This document shows positions 55,451 to 64,000 of a stretch of 64,000 nucleotides of DNA, piece by piece. The stretch covers positions 3,512,501-3,576,500 of the forward strand of contig NZ_CP020772.1 in the NCBI RefSeq assembly GCF_002097535.1, read 5' to 3'. Made by a program: the position numbers and the translations under genes. A model generated the notes under the pieces. It had not been told where the DNA came from. It searched no databases and saw only the letters and a program-made list of their open reading frames with translations. Every line of letters begins with the position of its first letter. The first letter of the stretch is position 1. The DNA is from Halobacillus mangrovi (GTDB taxonomy: Bacteria; Bacillota; Bacilli; Bacillales; Halobacillaceae).

Positions 55451-56863
55451 TTACGCTTTTTCATAAGGGTGAACCGTGTTCGGATAGATTTCCGTCGGAT
55501 AGTTTCCGGTAAAGCAGGCCATGCAGCCGCCGTGTTCCATCGACTCTTCCCCTTCATATATGGCTTCATTCAAACCTTCCGGAGTTAGATAAGCTAAGCT
55601 GTCCGCTCCGATTTGCTCCTCGATTTCTTCAACGGTATTGTTAGCGGCAATCAATTCACCGCTGTTCGAGGTATCAATGCCGTAATAGCAAGGGTTCTTA
55701 ATCGGAGGAGAGGCGATTCGAACGTGCACTTCCTTCGCTCCCGCTTCCTTCAGCATCTTTACAATTCGGCGGCTCGTCGTCCCGCGAACGATAGAGTCAT
55801 CAACCATGACGACACGTTTGCCTTCAACAATTCCTCTTACTGCTGACAGCTTCATTTTCACCCCTTGTTCACGAAGCTCTTGAGACGGCTGTATGAACGT
55901 TCTGCCTACATATCGGTTTTTAATCAAACCAAGCTCATAGGGAAGTCCAGCCTCTTCAGCGTATCCGATGGCAGCTGAAATACTTGAGTCGGGCACACCC
56001 GTTACGACATCCGCTTCAATTGGGGCTTCCTTAGCCAAGGCTTTCCCCATACGTTTTCGGGAGGCGTGAACATTTTTTCCGTCTAAGTTGCTGTCCGGAC
56101 GAGAGAAATAAACATATTCCATCGAGCAAAGCGTACGTTGAATGGGTGCCGAGAAACGCTTGGATTCCACACCTTCATCTGAGATGATCAGCAATTCTCC
56201 AGGCTTAACTTCACGGTCATAGGTGGCACCAATAATGTCGAATGCACACGTTTCTGAAGAGACTACCCATGATTCCCCCAAATGACCAAGACAGAGCGGA
56301 CGTAATCCCCGCGGATCATTAGCAACGAACATTTTTTCCTCGGTCATCATTAGAAATGCATAGGCTCCTTTGATCATGGAGAGCGCTTCTGCGATCGCCT
56401 GATCAAGTTCCAGATGGCGTGCTCGTTTGATCAAGTGAGCGACGACTTCCGTATCGGAAGTCGTCTGCAAAATGCTGCCCTGTGCCTCAAGCTGGTTTTT
56501 CAGTGCTTGGGCATTGACGAGGTTTCCATTGTGGGCAAGTGCAAGTCCTCCAGTTTGAGACCGGAATAAAAGGGGCTGTATATTTTCATAACCCCCGTCT
56601 CCTGCCGTCGCATAACGGACATGTCCCATGGAAGCATGACCTTTCAACTCATCCAATTGATGTTGAGAAAAAACTTCGTTGATCAGTCCGTGCCCTTTGG
56701 CAAGCTTCAATTGTTCTCCATCGCTCGTAATGATTCCAGCCCCTTCTTGCCCGCGGTGCTGCAACGCATGTAACCCGTAATACGTCAGTTGAGCCGATTC
56801 CGGATGTCCCCATATCCCAAAAATGCCGCACTCTTCGTTTAAGCCTTTGATTTCACCAAGCAT
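55451..56863 (-). CDS. purF: Amidophosphoribosyltransferase
   Basis: 470 residues from ATG 56863 (AAGGAG 7 nt upstream). The short propeptide [11 protein letters not shown] precedes Cys12 of [13 protein letters not shown], the Ntn nucleophile exposed after self-cleavage. The PRPP site is [20 protein letters not shown]. Iron-sulphur cluster cysteines like those of the B. subtilis enzyme are visible toward the C-terminus ([22 protein letters not shown]). It commits PRPP to purine synthesis. Its 5' end overlaps purL by 25 nt. Confidence 0.97.
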   Translation of the reverse strand: MLGEIKGLNEECGIFGIWGHPESAQLTYYGLHALQHRGQEGAGIITSDGEQLKLAKGHGLINEVFSQHQLDELKGHASMGHVRYATAGDGGYENIQPLLFRSQTGGLALAHNGNLVNAQALKNQLEAQGSILQTTSDTEVVAHLIKRARHLELDQAIAEALSMIKGAYAFLMMTEEKMFVANDPRGLRPLCLGHLGESWVVSSETCAFDIIGATYDREVKPGELLIISDEGVESKRFSAPIQRTLCSMEYVYFSRPDSNLDGKNVHASRKRMGKALAKEAPIEADVVTGVPDSSISAAIGYAEEAGLPYELGLIKNRYVGRTFIQPSQELREQGVKMKLSAVRGIVEGKRVVMVDDSIVRGTTSRRIVKMLKEAGAKEVHVRIASPPIKNPCYYGIDTSNSGELIAANNTVEEIEEQIGADSLAYLTPEGLNEAIYEGEESMEHGGCMACFTGNYPTEIYPNTVHPYEKA

Positions 56864-59067
56864 GGAATAGCTCCTTTCCAAGTTTGTTTCAGCACAGATG
56901 TCTGCTCTTCCAAGACCAATTGATCACCAGCTTTCACACGATAAATGCCGTCATGGGTTACAGTTCCGATTAAGCGTGCGTCTGCCACCGCTTGCTCAAA
57001 CGCTTTTTTATTATCTGGTTTGACTGAGATCATAAAGCGTGACTGGGTTTCAGAGAATAAAGCTGTTGTAACATCGCCATCAACATACACTTCGCAACCG
57101 AGTTCCTGCTCAAACAGGCTCTCCGCTAAAGCTACCCCAAGACCACCTTCAGCTAAATCATGAGCGGATTCTACAAGGCCAGAGCGGATCGCTGTTAACA
57201 CTTGGTTCTGGCGGTGTGATTCTATTTCGAGATCAATGGCTGGCGCTTTCCCAAAGTGGCGTCCTTCCAGCATGCCTTGCAGTTCACTGCCTCCAAACTC
57301 AGGATTCGTTTCACCGACAATATAAATCAAATCTCCGGATTGTTTCACGTGTGACTGGGTAATATGACCTGTTTCGTCAATTAACCCGACCATTCCAACA
57401 ATCGGTGTTGGATAAATCGCTTTACCACCAAAAGATTCATTATATAGAGATACGTTTCCGCTAATAACAGGCGTATTCAGCTCTTTGCAAGCCTCACTCA
57501 TGCCTTCAACACTTTTTTCCATTTGCCAAAAGATTTCCGGATTCTCTGGTGAACCGAAGTTGAGACCATCGGTGATGCCTAATGGACGTCCGCCTGAGCA
57601 AACGATGTTACGAGCCGCTTCTGCGACAGCGATCTTCCCGCCTGCTTCAGGATCAACGTAAATGTATCGGGAATTACAATCCGTCGTCATTGCAAGTGCC
57701 TTATTCGTTCCGCGGACCCTAATGACAGCGGCATCAGAACCTGGTGTAACAACCGTGTTTGTCTGTACCATGGAATCATACTGGTCGTATACCCATTCTT
57801 TACTCGCAATCGTCGGCTGTTTTAAAAGCTCGATTAGAGTTTGGCGATAATCTGTTATAGCTGGTACGTAGTTTTCCATCGCCTGAAACTCTTCATAGTA
57901 TGCCGGAACCTTAGACGGCTGATGGTACACTGGAGCATCTTCAGCAAGCGAATCGACGGGAACGTCTGCAACGACTTCGCCGTGATGTTCAAGGCGGAAG
58001 CGCTTCGTATCCGTTACTTCGCCGACCGCTACAGCTTCTAAGTTATACTTACGGAACACTTGCGCAATTTCTTCTTCGCGGCCTTTTTCAACGACGAGAA
58101 GCATACGTTCCTGCGATTCGGAGAGCATCATTTCGTATGCCGTCATATTCTGTTCACGCTGTGGCACGTGATCCAAATTCATCGTCATTCCCGTACCGGC
58201 TTTACTTGCCATTTCACTAGCCGAAGAAGTGAGACCGGCCGCTCCCATATCTTGAATGCCTACGAGCGCATCGTGATGAATGACATCTAGGCAAGCTTCG
58301 ATCAGAAGCTTTTCCATGAATGGGTCGCCGACTTGGACAGAAGGACGTTTTTCTTCGGACTCTTCCGACAATTCTTCCGATGCAAAAGTCGCTCCGTGGA
58401 TGCCGTCACGTCCTGTTTTCGCACCGACGTACATGACGGTATTCCCAACACCAGCTGCAATCCCTTTTTGAATATCTTTATGATCAATCAATCCGACACA
58501 CATGGCGTTGACGAGTGGATTGCCGTTATAGGCATCATCAAACTGCACTTCTCCACCGACAGTAGGAACACCGACACAGTTTCCGTAGCCAGCGATCCCG
58601 CGGACAACTTCTTCGAATAAATATTTAACACGCGGCTGCTGAAGGGAACCAAATCTTAATGAATTCAGTAAAGCAACCGGACGCGCGCCCATAGAAAAGA
58701 CGTCACGAAGAATTCCGCCGACACCTGTCGCTGCACCTTGATAGGGCTCAACTGCTGACGGGTGATTGTGACTTTCCACTTTAAACACAACCGCCTGTTC
58801 ATCACCGATGTCGATAATTCCTGCTCCTTCCCCGGGACCTTGCAGCACTTGAGGCCCTTCTGTCGGGAATTTTCTTAGCAGTGGCTTTGAATTTTTATAG
58901 CTGCAGTGCTCAGACCACATCACCGAGAACAAACCTGTTTCGGTATAATTCGGCTTGCGGCCCAGGATTTTTTTGATGGATTGAAATTCGTCATCGCTCA
59001 ACCCCATTTCACTATAAAGGCGTTGTTCTTCGATTTGCTCTGGGCTGATCTCAAGCATTGATGGCAT
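56839..59067 (-). CDS. purL: FGAM synthase, large subunit
   Basis: 742 residues, the small PurL form that needs PurS and Pur[81 protein letters not shown] and [20 protein letters not shown] are signature segments. It converts FGAR to FGAM with ammonia from PurQ. It overlaps purQ by 17 nt; the internal ATG at 59058 is an alternative start. Confidence 0.97.
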   Translation of the reverse strand: MPSMLEISPEQIEEQRLYSEMGLSDDEFQSIKKILGRKPNYTETGLFSVMWSEHCSYKNSKPLLRKFPTEGPQVLQGPGEGAGIIDIGDEQAVVFKVESHNHPSAVEPYQGAATGVGGILRDVFSMGARPVALLNSLRFGSLQQPRVKYLFEEVVRGIAGYGNCVGVPTVGGEVQFDDAYNGNPLVNAMCVGLIDHKDIQKGIAAGVGNTVMYVGAKTGRDGIHGATFASEELSEESEEKRPSVQVGDPFMEKLLIEACLDVIHHDALVGIQDMGAAGLTSSASEMASKAGTGMTMNLDHVPQREQNMTAYEMMLSESQERMLLVVEKGREEEIAQVFRKYNLEAVAVGEVTDTKRFRLEHHGEVVADVPVDSLAEDAPVYHQPSKVPAYYEEFQAMENYVPAITDYRQTLIELLKQPTIASKEWVYDQYDSMVQTNTVVTPGSDAAVIRVRGTNKALAMTTDCNSRYIYVDPEAGGKIAVAEAARNIVCSGGRPLGITDGLNFGSPENPEIFWQMEKSVEGMSEACKELNTPVISGNVSLYNESFGGKAIYPTPIVGMVGLIDETGHITQSHVKQSGDLIYIVGETNPEFGGSELQGMLEGRHFGKAPAIDLEIESHRQNQVLTAIRSGLVESAHDLAEGGLGVALAESLFEQELGCEVYVDGDVTTALFSETQSRFMISVKPDNKKAFEQAVADARLIGTVTHDGIYRVKAGDQLVLEEQTSVLKQTWKGAIPCLVKSKA

Positions 59068-59734
59068 GTCTATTCCTCCAATGAGTCAAAATGGATTGAA
59101 ACAATCGTAATCCGTCCTCGTTTCCTAGCAGGCTCTCAACGGCACGTTCCGGGTGCGGCATCATACCGAGTACATTGCCAGTCTCGTTCGTAATCCCTGC
59201 AATATCTCCTACAGAGCCGTTTGGGTTCTTCTCATAAGTGAAAGCGATCTGGTTGTTTTCTTTCAAAGTTTGGTAAGTTTGTTCGTCACAATAATAGTTT
59301 CCATCCCCGTGAGCGATCGGGATGCTGATTCTTTCTTTTTCATCGTATTGATTCGTAAAAAGGGTTTCCGCGTTTTCTACAATAAGCGTTTCATAGTGGC
59401 ACATGAATTTCAGATGTTTATTCGGAAGCATTGCCCCTGGAAGCAATCCCATTTCAAGCAGGACTTGGAATCCGTTACAGACACCTAGAATTGGTTTTCC
59501 CGCTTCCGCTGCTTCACGGATCTGCTCGATGATATCAGAGGTTGACGCGATTGCTCCTGATCTGAGGTAGTCTCCGTAAGAGAATCCCCCTGGCAGAAGA
59601 ATAGAGTCGTAGTTTGATAGATCAGCTTCCTTATACCAGACGAGGTCCGCTTCTTCGCCAAGCGCATCCTTCACGGCATAATACATGTCACGGTCACAGT
59701 TCGAACCGGGAAATACAACGACAGCAAACTTCAC
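59051..59734 (-). CDS. purQ: FGAM synthase, glutaminase subunit
   Basis: 227 residues of the class I amidotransferase family: [60 protein letters not shown] (nucleophile Cys) and [14 protein letters not shown] (His-Glu). GTG start at 59734, immediately adjoining the purS stop. It works in a complex with PurS and PurL. Confidence 0.97.
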   Translation of the reverse strand: MKFAVVVFPGSNCDRDMYYAVKDALGEEADLVWYKEADLSNYDSILLPGGFSYGDYLRSGAIASTSDIIEQIREAAEAGKPILGVCNGFQVLLEMGLLPGAMLPNKHLKFMCHYETLIVENAETLFTNQYDEKERISIPIAHGDGNYYCDEQTYQTLKENNQIAFTYEKNPNGSVGDIAGITNETGNVLGMMPHPERAVESLLGNEDGLRLFQSILTHWRNRHAINA

Positions 59735-59980
59735 TTAGACAACCTCCTCGATCGTGTACGTATAGTCCTCAATGACCGGGTTTGCTAAAAGCTGGTCACA
59801 CATTTTATCGATTTGTTCCTCAAGGTTTTCCGTATCCTCAAGCATCACTTCCATATATTTTCCAACCCGTACTTCGTTGACGTTTTTATATTCAAGAGAG
59901 TGAAGAGAATTTTGAACGGCCTTTCCTTGTGGATCTAGTACGCCCTCTTTTAATGTGATGTAGATTTTTACTTTACGCAT
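59735..59980 (-). CDS. purS: FGAM synthase subunit PurS
   Basis: 81 residues: RKVKIYITLKEGVLDPQGKA, SLEYKNVNEVRVGKYMEVML. It bridges PurQ and PurL. ATG 59980 overlaps the purC stop by 8 nt. Confidence 0.96.
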   Translation of the reverse strand: MRKVKIYITLKEGVLDPQGKAVQNSLHSLEYKNVNEVRVGKYMEVMLEDTENLEEQIDKMCDQLLANPVIEDYTYTIEEVV

Positions 59981-60692
59981 GTGTGTTTGCCTCCAGTCGT
60001 TGTAGTATGTTTTCGTAAGTTGAGATCAGGTCACCGATGTTTTCACGGAACACGTCTTTGTCCATTTTCTCGCCGGTTTCCAGGTCCCACAGACGGCATG
60101 TGTCAGGGGAAACTTCATCTGCAAGGACAATCGTTCCGTCAGCGAGTCGTCCAAATTCCAGTTTGAAATCAACAAGCTGCAAATTTGCTTCTTTGAAAAG
60201 CTGGGTGAGCTGTTCGTTGACAGTAAGTGCCATTTCTTTGATGTAGACCAATTCTTGTTCAGTGATGTCTGTCAGGTGATAGGCATGAACATCGTTGATG
60301 AGAGGATCATTGAGTTCATCTTTTTTATAAAATAATTCAACAATAGGCGGGGTAAAGCGTGTTTTCTCCTGGATACCGAGACGGCGGGTGATACTGCCGG
60401 CAGCGACATTGCGAACAACAACTTCTAGTGGGATGATGGTCGTCTTCTGAACAAGCTGTTCGGTATCATTCAACGCTTTAATAAAGTGGGAGTCGATTTG
60501 GTGCTGTTTCAAATATTCAAAGACTTTCGAGGTAATCAAGTTGTTAAGGCGTCCTTTGCCTTCAAACTGATCTTTTTTCTTTCCATTAAATGCGGTGGCA
60601 TCATTTTTATAAGATAAAATCAATTGATCCTCTTGATCATTGACGTGATAAACTTTCTTCGCCTTTCCTTCATATAACAACGAACCCTTCAT
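59973..60692 (-). CDS. purC: SAICAR synthase
   Basis: 239 residues from ATG 60692 (GAGG 8 nt upstream): GSLLYEGKAKKVYHVNDQED, SYKNDATAFNGKKKDQFEGK, PLEVVVRNVAAGSITRRLGI, DFKLEFGRLADGTIVLADEV and SPDTCRLWDLETGEKMDKDV. It couples aspartate to CAIR. A long palindrome separates it from purB. Confidence 0.97.
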   Translation of the reverse strand: MKGSLLYEGKAKKVYHVNDQEDQLILSYKNDATAFNGKKKDQFEGKGRLNNLITSKVFEYLKQHQIDSHFIKALNDTEQLVQKTTIIPLEVVVRNVAAGSITRRLGIQEKTRFTPPIVELFYKKDELNDPLINDVHAYHLTDITEQELVYIKEMALTVNEQLTQLFKEANLQLVDFKLEFGRLADGTIVLADEVSPDTCRLWDLETGEKMDKDVFRENIGDLISTYENILQRLEANTHA

Positions 60693-60724
60693 GTGGAACA
60701 CCTCACTCGAATTGGTAATTTATG

Positions 60725-60761
60725 TATGACCTGAGGTGAAAAAGTTTCACCTCAGGTCATA
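60725..60761. promoter_or_regulatory. Intercistronic 17-bp palindrome between purB and purC
   Basis: TATGACCTGAGGTGAAA pairs perfectly with TTTCACCTCAGGTCATA around AAG. No T-run follows in the direction of transcription, so it is probably an mRNA processing or stability hairpin rather than a terminator. Confidence 0.6.
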
Positions 60762-60779
60762 CAGATATTGGAAATGATC

Positions 60780-62072
60780 TTACAAGCCGATGCGGTCAAA
60801 GATGCGGTCGACGTTTTTCAGATGGTGCTTGTAGTCAAAGCAAGCATCCAACTGCTCCTGGGACAACGTTGAAGTAATTTTGTCATCTGCTTCAATCAAA
60901 TCGCGGAATGGAACACCGCGTTCCCAAGCTTCCATCGCTTTCGGCTGTACGAGATCGTAGGCCTCTTCACGGACCATACCCTCATCAATTAATGTAAGCA
61001 GGACACGCTGGGAGAAGATTAAACCATAAGTTTTCTCCATGTTTTCCTGCATCTGCTCAGGGAAGACAGTCAAGTTCTTCACAATGTTCCCAAAACGGTT
61101 CAGCATGTAATTAACAGCGATTGTCGCATCAGGCAAGATGACTCGCTCAGCAGAAGAATGCGAGATGTCACGCTCGTGCCATAACGGAACATTTTCAAAA
61201 GCGGTCAGCATTTCACCGCGTAACACACGCGCCATTCCCGTCATGTTCTCAGATCCGATCGGGTTCCGTTTGTGAGGCATCGCTGAGGAGCCTTTTTGCC
61301 CTTTAGCGAAAAATTCCTCAACTTCACGAGTTTCTGTTTTCTGCAAACCACGAATTTCAACGGCAATTTTCTCAATGGAAGTTGCAATTAAAGCTAAAGT
61401 CGAAACGTAGTGAGCATGACGGTCACGTTGCAGCGTCTGAGTAGAAACAGGCGCTGCTTCAAGTCCAAGCTTTCCACAAACGTACTCTTCTACGTATGGA
61501 TCGATGTTGGCATAGGTGCCGACAGCTCCAGAAAGCTTGCCCACTTGAATGCCCTTTATAGCAAGATCCAGTCTCTCAAGGTTTCGCTTCATTTCTTCAT
61601 AATAAAGCGCGAGCTTCAAACCGAATGTCGTCGGCTCTGCATGAACGCCGTGTGTACGGCCCATCATGACCGTATGTTTATGTTCTTTCGCCTTTTCACC
61701 AAGAATTTCAATAAAATTCACGAGGTCTTTGCGAATAATTTCGTTCGCTTGCTTTAATTGATAAGACAATGCCGTATCCACAACATCTGTGGAAGTAAGA
61801 CCGTAGTGAACCCACTTACGCTCTTCGCCAACGGTTTCTGATACCGCTCTTGTAAAAGCGACCACGTCGTGACGCGTCTCTGCTTCAATTTCATGAATGC
61901 GCTCGACATCGAAGGATGCTTTTTCACGAAGCTTTTCCACGTCCTCTTTCGGGATGACTCCAAGCTCACTCCAGGCTTCACAAGCTAGAAGTTCAACTTC
62001 AAGCCATGCTTGATAGCGGTTTTCCTCGGTCCAAATGCTGCCCATCTCGGGTCTTGTGTAACGTTCAATCAT
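60780..62072 (-). CDS. purB: Adenylosuccinate lyase
   Basis: 430 residues of the fumarase/aspartase superfamily: [60 protein letters not shown], and the signature [20 protein letters not shown] (catalytic Ser loop). It cleaves SAICAR and adenylosuccinate. Confidence 0.97.
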   Translation of the reverse strand: MIERYTRPEMGSIWTEENRYQAWLEVELLACEAWSELGVIPKEDVEKLREKASFDVERIHEIEAETRHDVVAFTRAVSETVGEERKWVHYGLTSTDVVDTALSYQLKQANEIIRKDLVNFIEILGEKAKEHKHTVMMGRTHGVHAEPTTFGLKLALYYEEMKRNLERLDLAIKGIQVGKLSGAVGTYANIDPYVEEYVCGKLGLEAAPVSTQTLQRDRHAHYVSTLALIATSIEKIAVEIRGLQKTETREVEEFFAKGQKGSSAMPHKRNPIGSENMTGMARVLRGEMLTAFENVPLWHERDISHSSAERVILPDATIAVNYMLNRFGNIVKNLTVFPEQMQENMEKTYGLIFSQRVLLTLIDEGMVREEAYDLVQPKAMEAWERGVPFRDLIEADDKITSTLSQEQLDACFDYKHHLKNVDRIFDRIGL

Positions 62073-62090
62073 CGTCTTCCTCCTCGTTGA

Positions 62091-63218
62091 CTACCATAAA
62101 TGAATTTGGTTTTCTACAATTCGTTCATCGATTTCATCTAAAGTATTTCCTATGAATGTAACGTGCCCCATCTTACGGTTCTGGCGTGATTCTTTCTTGC
62201 CGTAATCGTGGAGATGAAAACCATGGTACTGCTCTAGTTTATCAATTAAAATGCTTCGATGCTTTCCGAGAATATTAATCATGACTGCAGCCGGAAACGA
62301 TTGAACCGGAAGCAATGATAATCCGCAGATTGCTCTCACGTGCTGCTCAAACTGAGAGACACTGCAAGCCTCAATCGTATAATGCCCTGAATTGTGAGGA
62401 CGCGGTGCCATTTCGTTAATGTAAATGTCTTCATCCTTCACAAACATCTCGACCGCAAACGTTCCGACAATGCCTATTTTATCAGCAAGTAAACTTACGG
62501 CTTCCTGAGCTTTTTCAACAACATCTTCAGAAACTCGGGCAGGCACTCTCGTTTCATGTAAAATATGATTTTTATGCAAATTCTCTCCTATTGGAAAATA
62601 GGCAATCTTACCGTCCAGACAGCGCGTAAATACTTGAGAGATTTCCAGATCAAAAGCAAGCCAGGACTCTACGATATAGGTACCGCCATCTTTAATGAAA
62701 GACTCTGTCTGATCCAGCACTTCCTCATGCTCAAGCTTCAGTTGCCCTTTGCCGTCGTAACCTCCGCTGATCGTTTTAATGACAGCCGGAAAACCGATTG
62801 TCGAAAGCGCTTGGACCGCTTCTTCATACGTATGCACAATGACATAGTCAGGAACAGAAAGTCCTGCATCGACGGCCACCTGTTTTTCCTTCGAACGATT
62901 CTGCGTAACTTCCAGAGAATAGGCACCTTGAGGAAGTTTTCCATCAGCTTCGAATAATTTCGCCACTTCCAGGTCAACGTTCTCGAATTCATATGTGATT
63001 ACATCGCTGATTTCACTTAATTGTTTGGCTGCCTCCACATCGTTATAAGCAGCTACAATATGCTCGTCTGCTACATGAGCACAAGGGCAATCCTCCGTCG
63101 GGTCCAAGACTGCAATGCGGTAACCCATATGCCGGGCAGCAACCGCCATCATCCGTCCTAGCTGCCCTCCTCCGAGAATACCAATGGTTTGTCCAGGTCT
63201 TACGACATTATGATCCAC
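62091..63218 (-). CDS. purK: N5-carboxyaminoimidazole ribonucleotide synthase
   Basis: 375-residue ATP-grasp enzyme: [80 protein letters not shown] and [23 protein letters not shown] start at 63218 overlaps the purE 3' end by 11 nt. It supplies N5-CAIR to PurE. Confidence 0.97.
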   Translation of the reverse strand: MDHNVVRPGQTIGILGGGQLGRMMAVAARHMGYRIAVLDPTEDCPCAHVADEHIVAAYNDVEAAKQLSEISDVITYEFENVDLEVAKLFEADGKLPQGAYSLEVTQNRSKEKQVAVDAGLSVPDYVIVHTYEEAVQALSTIGFPAVIKTISGGYDGKGQLKLEHEEVLDQTESFIKDGGTYIVESWLAFDLEISQVFTRCLDGKIAYFPIGENLHKNHILHETRVPARVSEDVVEKAQEAVSLLADKIGIVGTFAVEMFVKDEDIYINEMAPRPHNSGHYTIEACSVSQFEQHVRAICGLSLLPVQSFPAAVMINILGKHRSILIDKLEQYHGFHLHDYGKKESRQNRKMGHVTFIGNTLDEIDERIVENQIHLW

Positions 63219-63699
63219 GTAAATCGCTCCTCATTCCTTCGACTTTATCTACCATTTGTTTTCGATAATCTCTTAGTTTCATAGCGATCTCTTCGTCAAA
63301 AGCTCCAAGCATTTCCGCTGCTAAAAGTCCTGCATTTTTTGCTCCTGAACTTCCGATCGCTACCGTAGCGACAGGCACGCCTCCAGGCATTTGAACAATG
63401 GATAAAAGTGAATCCAACCCTTGCAGAGCCTTCGATTGTACCGGTACTCCGATGACAGGAAGCGTTGTTTTTGATGCTACCATTCCCGGCAGGTGAGCCG
63501 CTCCTCCTGCCCCTGCAATAATTGTCTTCAGTCCTCTTTGTCTCGCCTCTTCTGCATACGTAAACATATCTTCCGGGGTGCGGTGTGCAGAAATGATTTC
63601 TTTTTCATATGGAATATTTAATTCATCGAGTACATCACAAGCTTGTTTCATTGTCTCCCAATCCGAGATACTGCCCATAATGACGCCTACTTTAGCCAT
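63208..63699 (-). CDS. purE: N5-CAIR mutase
   Basis: 163 residues: [80 protein letters not shown] and [13 protein letters not shown]. First gene of the purEKBCSQLFMNHD operon, ATG 63699, about 170 nt downstream of the riboswitch start. Confidence 0.97.
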   Translation of the reverse strand: MAKVGVIMGSISDWETMKQACDVLDELNIPYEKEIISAHRTPEDMFTYAEEARQRGLKTIIAGAGGAAHLPGMVASKTTLPVIGVPVQSKALQGLDSLLSIVQMPGGVPVATVAIGSSGAKNAGLLAAEMLGAFDEEIAMKLRDYRKQMVDKVEGMRSDLRGS

Positions 63700-63717
63700 A
63701 TCATCCCCACTTTCATT

Positions 63718-63766
63718 AAAAAAGCCTGCTTAACTGCCTCTTCTAAGAGAGGAGCTAAACAGGCAT
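63718..63766 (-). terminator. Riboswitch-controlled terminator before purE
   Basis: Minus strand: GCCTGTTTAGCT, CCTCT with AGAGG and AGTTAAGCAGGC, then TTTTTTAATG. Its position after the aptamer and 19 nt before purE fits an attenuator. Confidence 0.85.
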
Positions 63767-63806
63767 ACGTGTCTCAAGAAAAATGATTGTAGATGCTTGA
63801 ATCTCC

Positions 63807-63874
63807 CCTCATAGTCCGGGAATTTACGGTTCCCAGGTAGAGACGAACGGGCCCTATTCCCGTCTTATATGAGG
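63807..63874 (-). promoter_or_regulatory. Guanine-class purine riboswitch aptamer
   Basis: Minus strand: P1 is CCTCAT with ATGAGG. The conserved core has CATATAA, GTCTCTACC, CCGTAAA and GGACTATG. The specificity base in GGACTATG is C (C74 in xpt numbering), which selects guanine/hypoxanthine rather than adenine. Same place as the B. subtilis purE riboswitch. Confidence 0.93.
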
Positions 63875-63898
63875 TTTCGTTTATGCAATTCTATCTTC

Positions 63899-63928
63899 AT
63901 CATATCAAGAGGAACAAAGTCATGTCAA
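63899..63928 (-). promoter_or_regulatory. Sigma-A promoter of the pur operon
   Basis: Minus strand: perfect TTGACA, 18-nt spacer, TATGAT, about 25 nt upstream of the riboswitch aptamer. Confidence 0.85.
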
Positions 63929-63932
63929 CGCA

Positions 63933-63977
63933 AATAACGAACAATATTTTCATTCTTTTATTTAAATGTTCGTGTTT
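63933..63977. promoter_or_regulatory. Pair of inverted PurBoxes (PurR operator)
   Basis: AATAACGAACAAT (63933-63945, plus strand) matches the PurBox AWWWCCGAACWWT at 12 of 13 positions. AAACACGAACATT (63965-63977, minus strand) matches at 11 of 13. Opposite orientation and a 19-nt gap just upstream of the -35 are like B. subtilis PurR sites. Bases 63978-64000 are uninformative. Confidence 0.75.
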
Positions 63978-64000
63978 ATTGTTTAATCGCATGAAAGACG

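Noticed and set aside
59153..59488. 111-codon plus-strand ORF opposite purQ
   Set aside because: Antisense shadow of a well-supported purine gene; typical of the many long opposite-strand frames in this operon.

Overview
The window reads as chromosomal core sequence of a low-to-moderate GC member of the Bacillaceae. Gene order pur operon, yerA, yerB, yerC, pcrB-pcrA-ligA-camS, proline symporter, gatCAB, dgkB, rlmCD follows the Bacillus subtilis purE-yefA region (known synteny). The acidic proteins and the proline uptake/catabolism genes would suit a moderate halophile such as Halobacillus or a relative; that genus-level guess is inference.

Layout. 1-3100: start of malate synthase G, a divergent LysR regulator, and an MFS exporter behind a short leader peptide and a hairpin that masks its Shine-Dalgarno. 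3100-11000: assorted single genes (GyrI-like protein, membrane transporter, methyltransferase, two small proteins, a YjcD-like helicase, a metal-dependent cyclase, a DUF4317 protein). 11000-22330: a 13-gene leftward cobalamin operon under a cobalamin riboswitch. It covers B12/cobinamide import (btuF, btuC, btuD), amidohydrolase trimming (cbiZ, fused to btuD), nucleotide loop assembly (cbiB, cobD, cobQ, cobU, cobS, cobC), adenosylation (PduO type) and probable alpha-ribazole uptake and phosphorylation (cblT, cblS). There are two different CobU-like genes. 22500-30000: a palindromic repeat, a 58-residue gene, class I aldolase, a TetR/oxidoreductase pair with tandem operators, a second oxidoreductase, an 800-base AT-rich gap and katG with a PerR box. 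30000-51000: rlmCD, dgkB, gatCAB, putP with a 40-residue partner, P5C dehydrogenase, camS, ligA, pcrA, pcrB, a YitT-type protein, yerC, yerB and yerA. 51000-64000: the complete leftward purEKBCSQLFMNHD operon, headed by two PurBoxes, a sigma-A promoter, a guanine-class purine riboswitch and a terminator.

The most unexplained structure is a set of degenerate arrays with an exact 21-nt period at three intergenic sites (about 31456-31602, 36095-36199 and 46492-46590). Two clearly share one unit family; the third has the same period and a similar core. Other notable points are the translational attenuator of the MFS gene, the split-looking pair of CobU homologues, the 22-bp-spaced TetR operators, and small membrane proteins hidden next to putP and overlapping the 3' end of purD.
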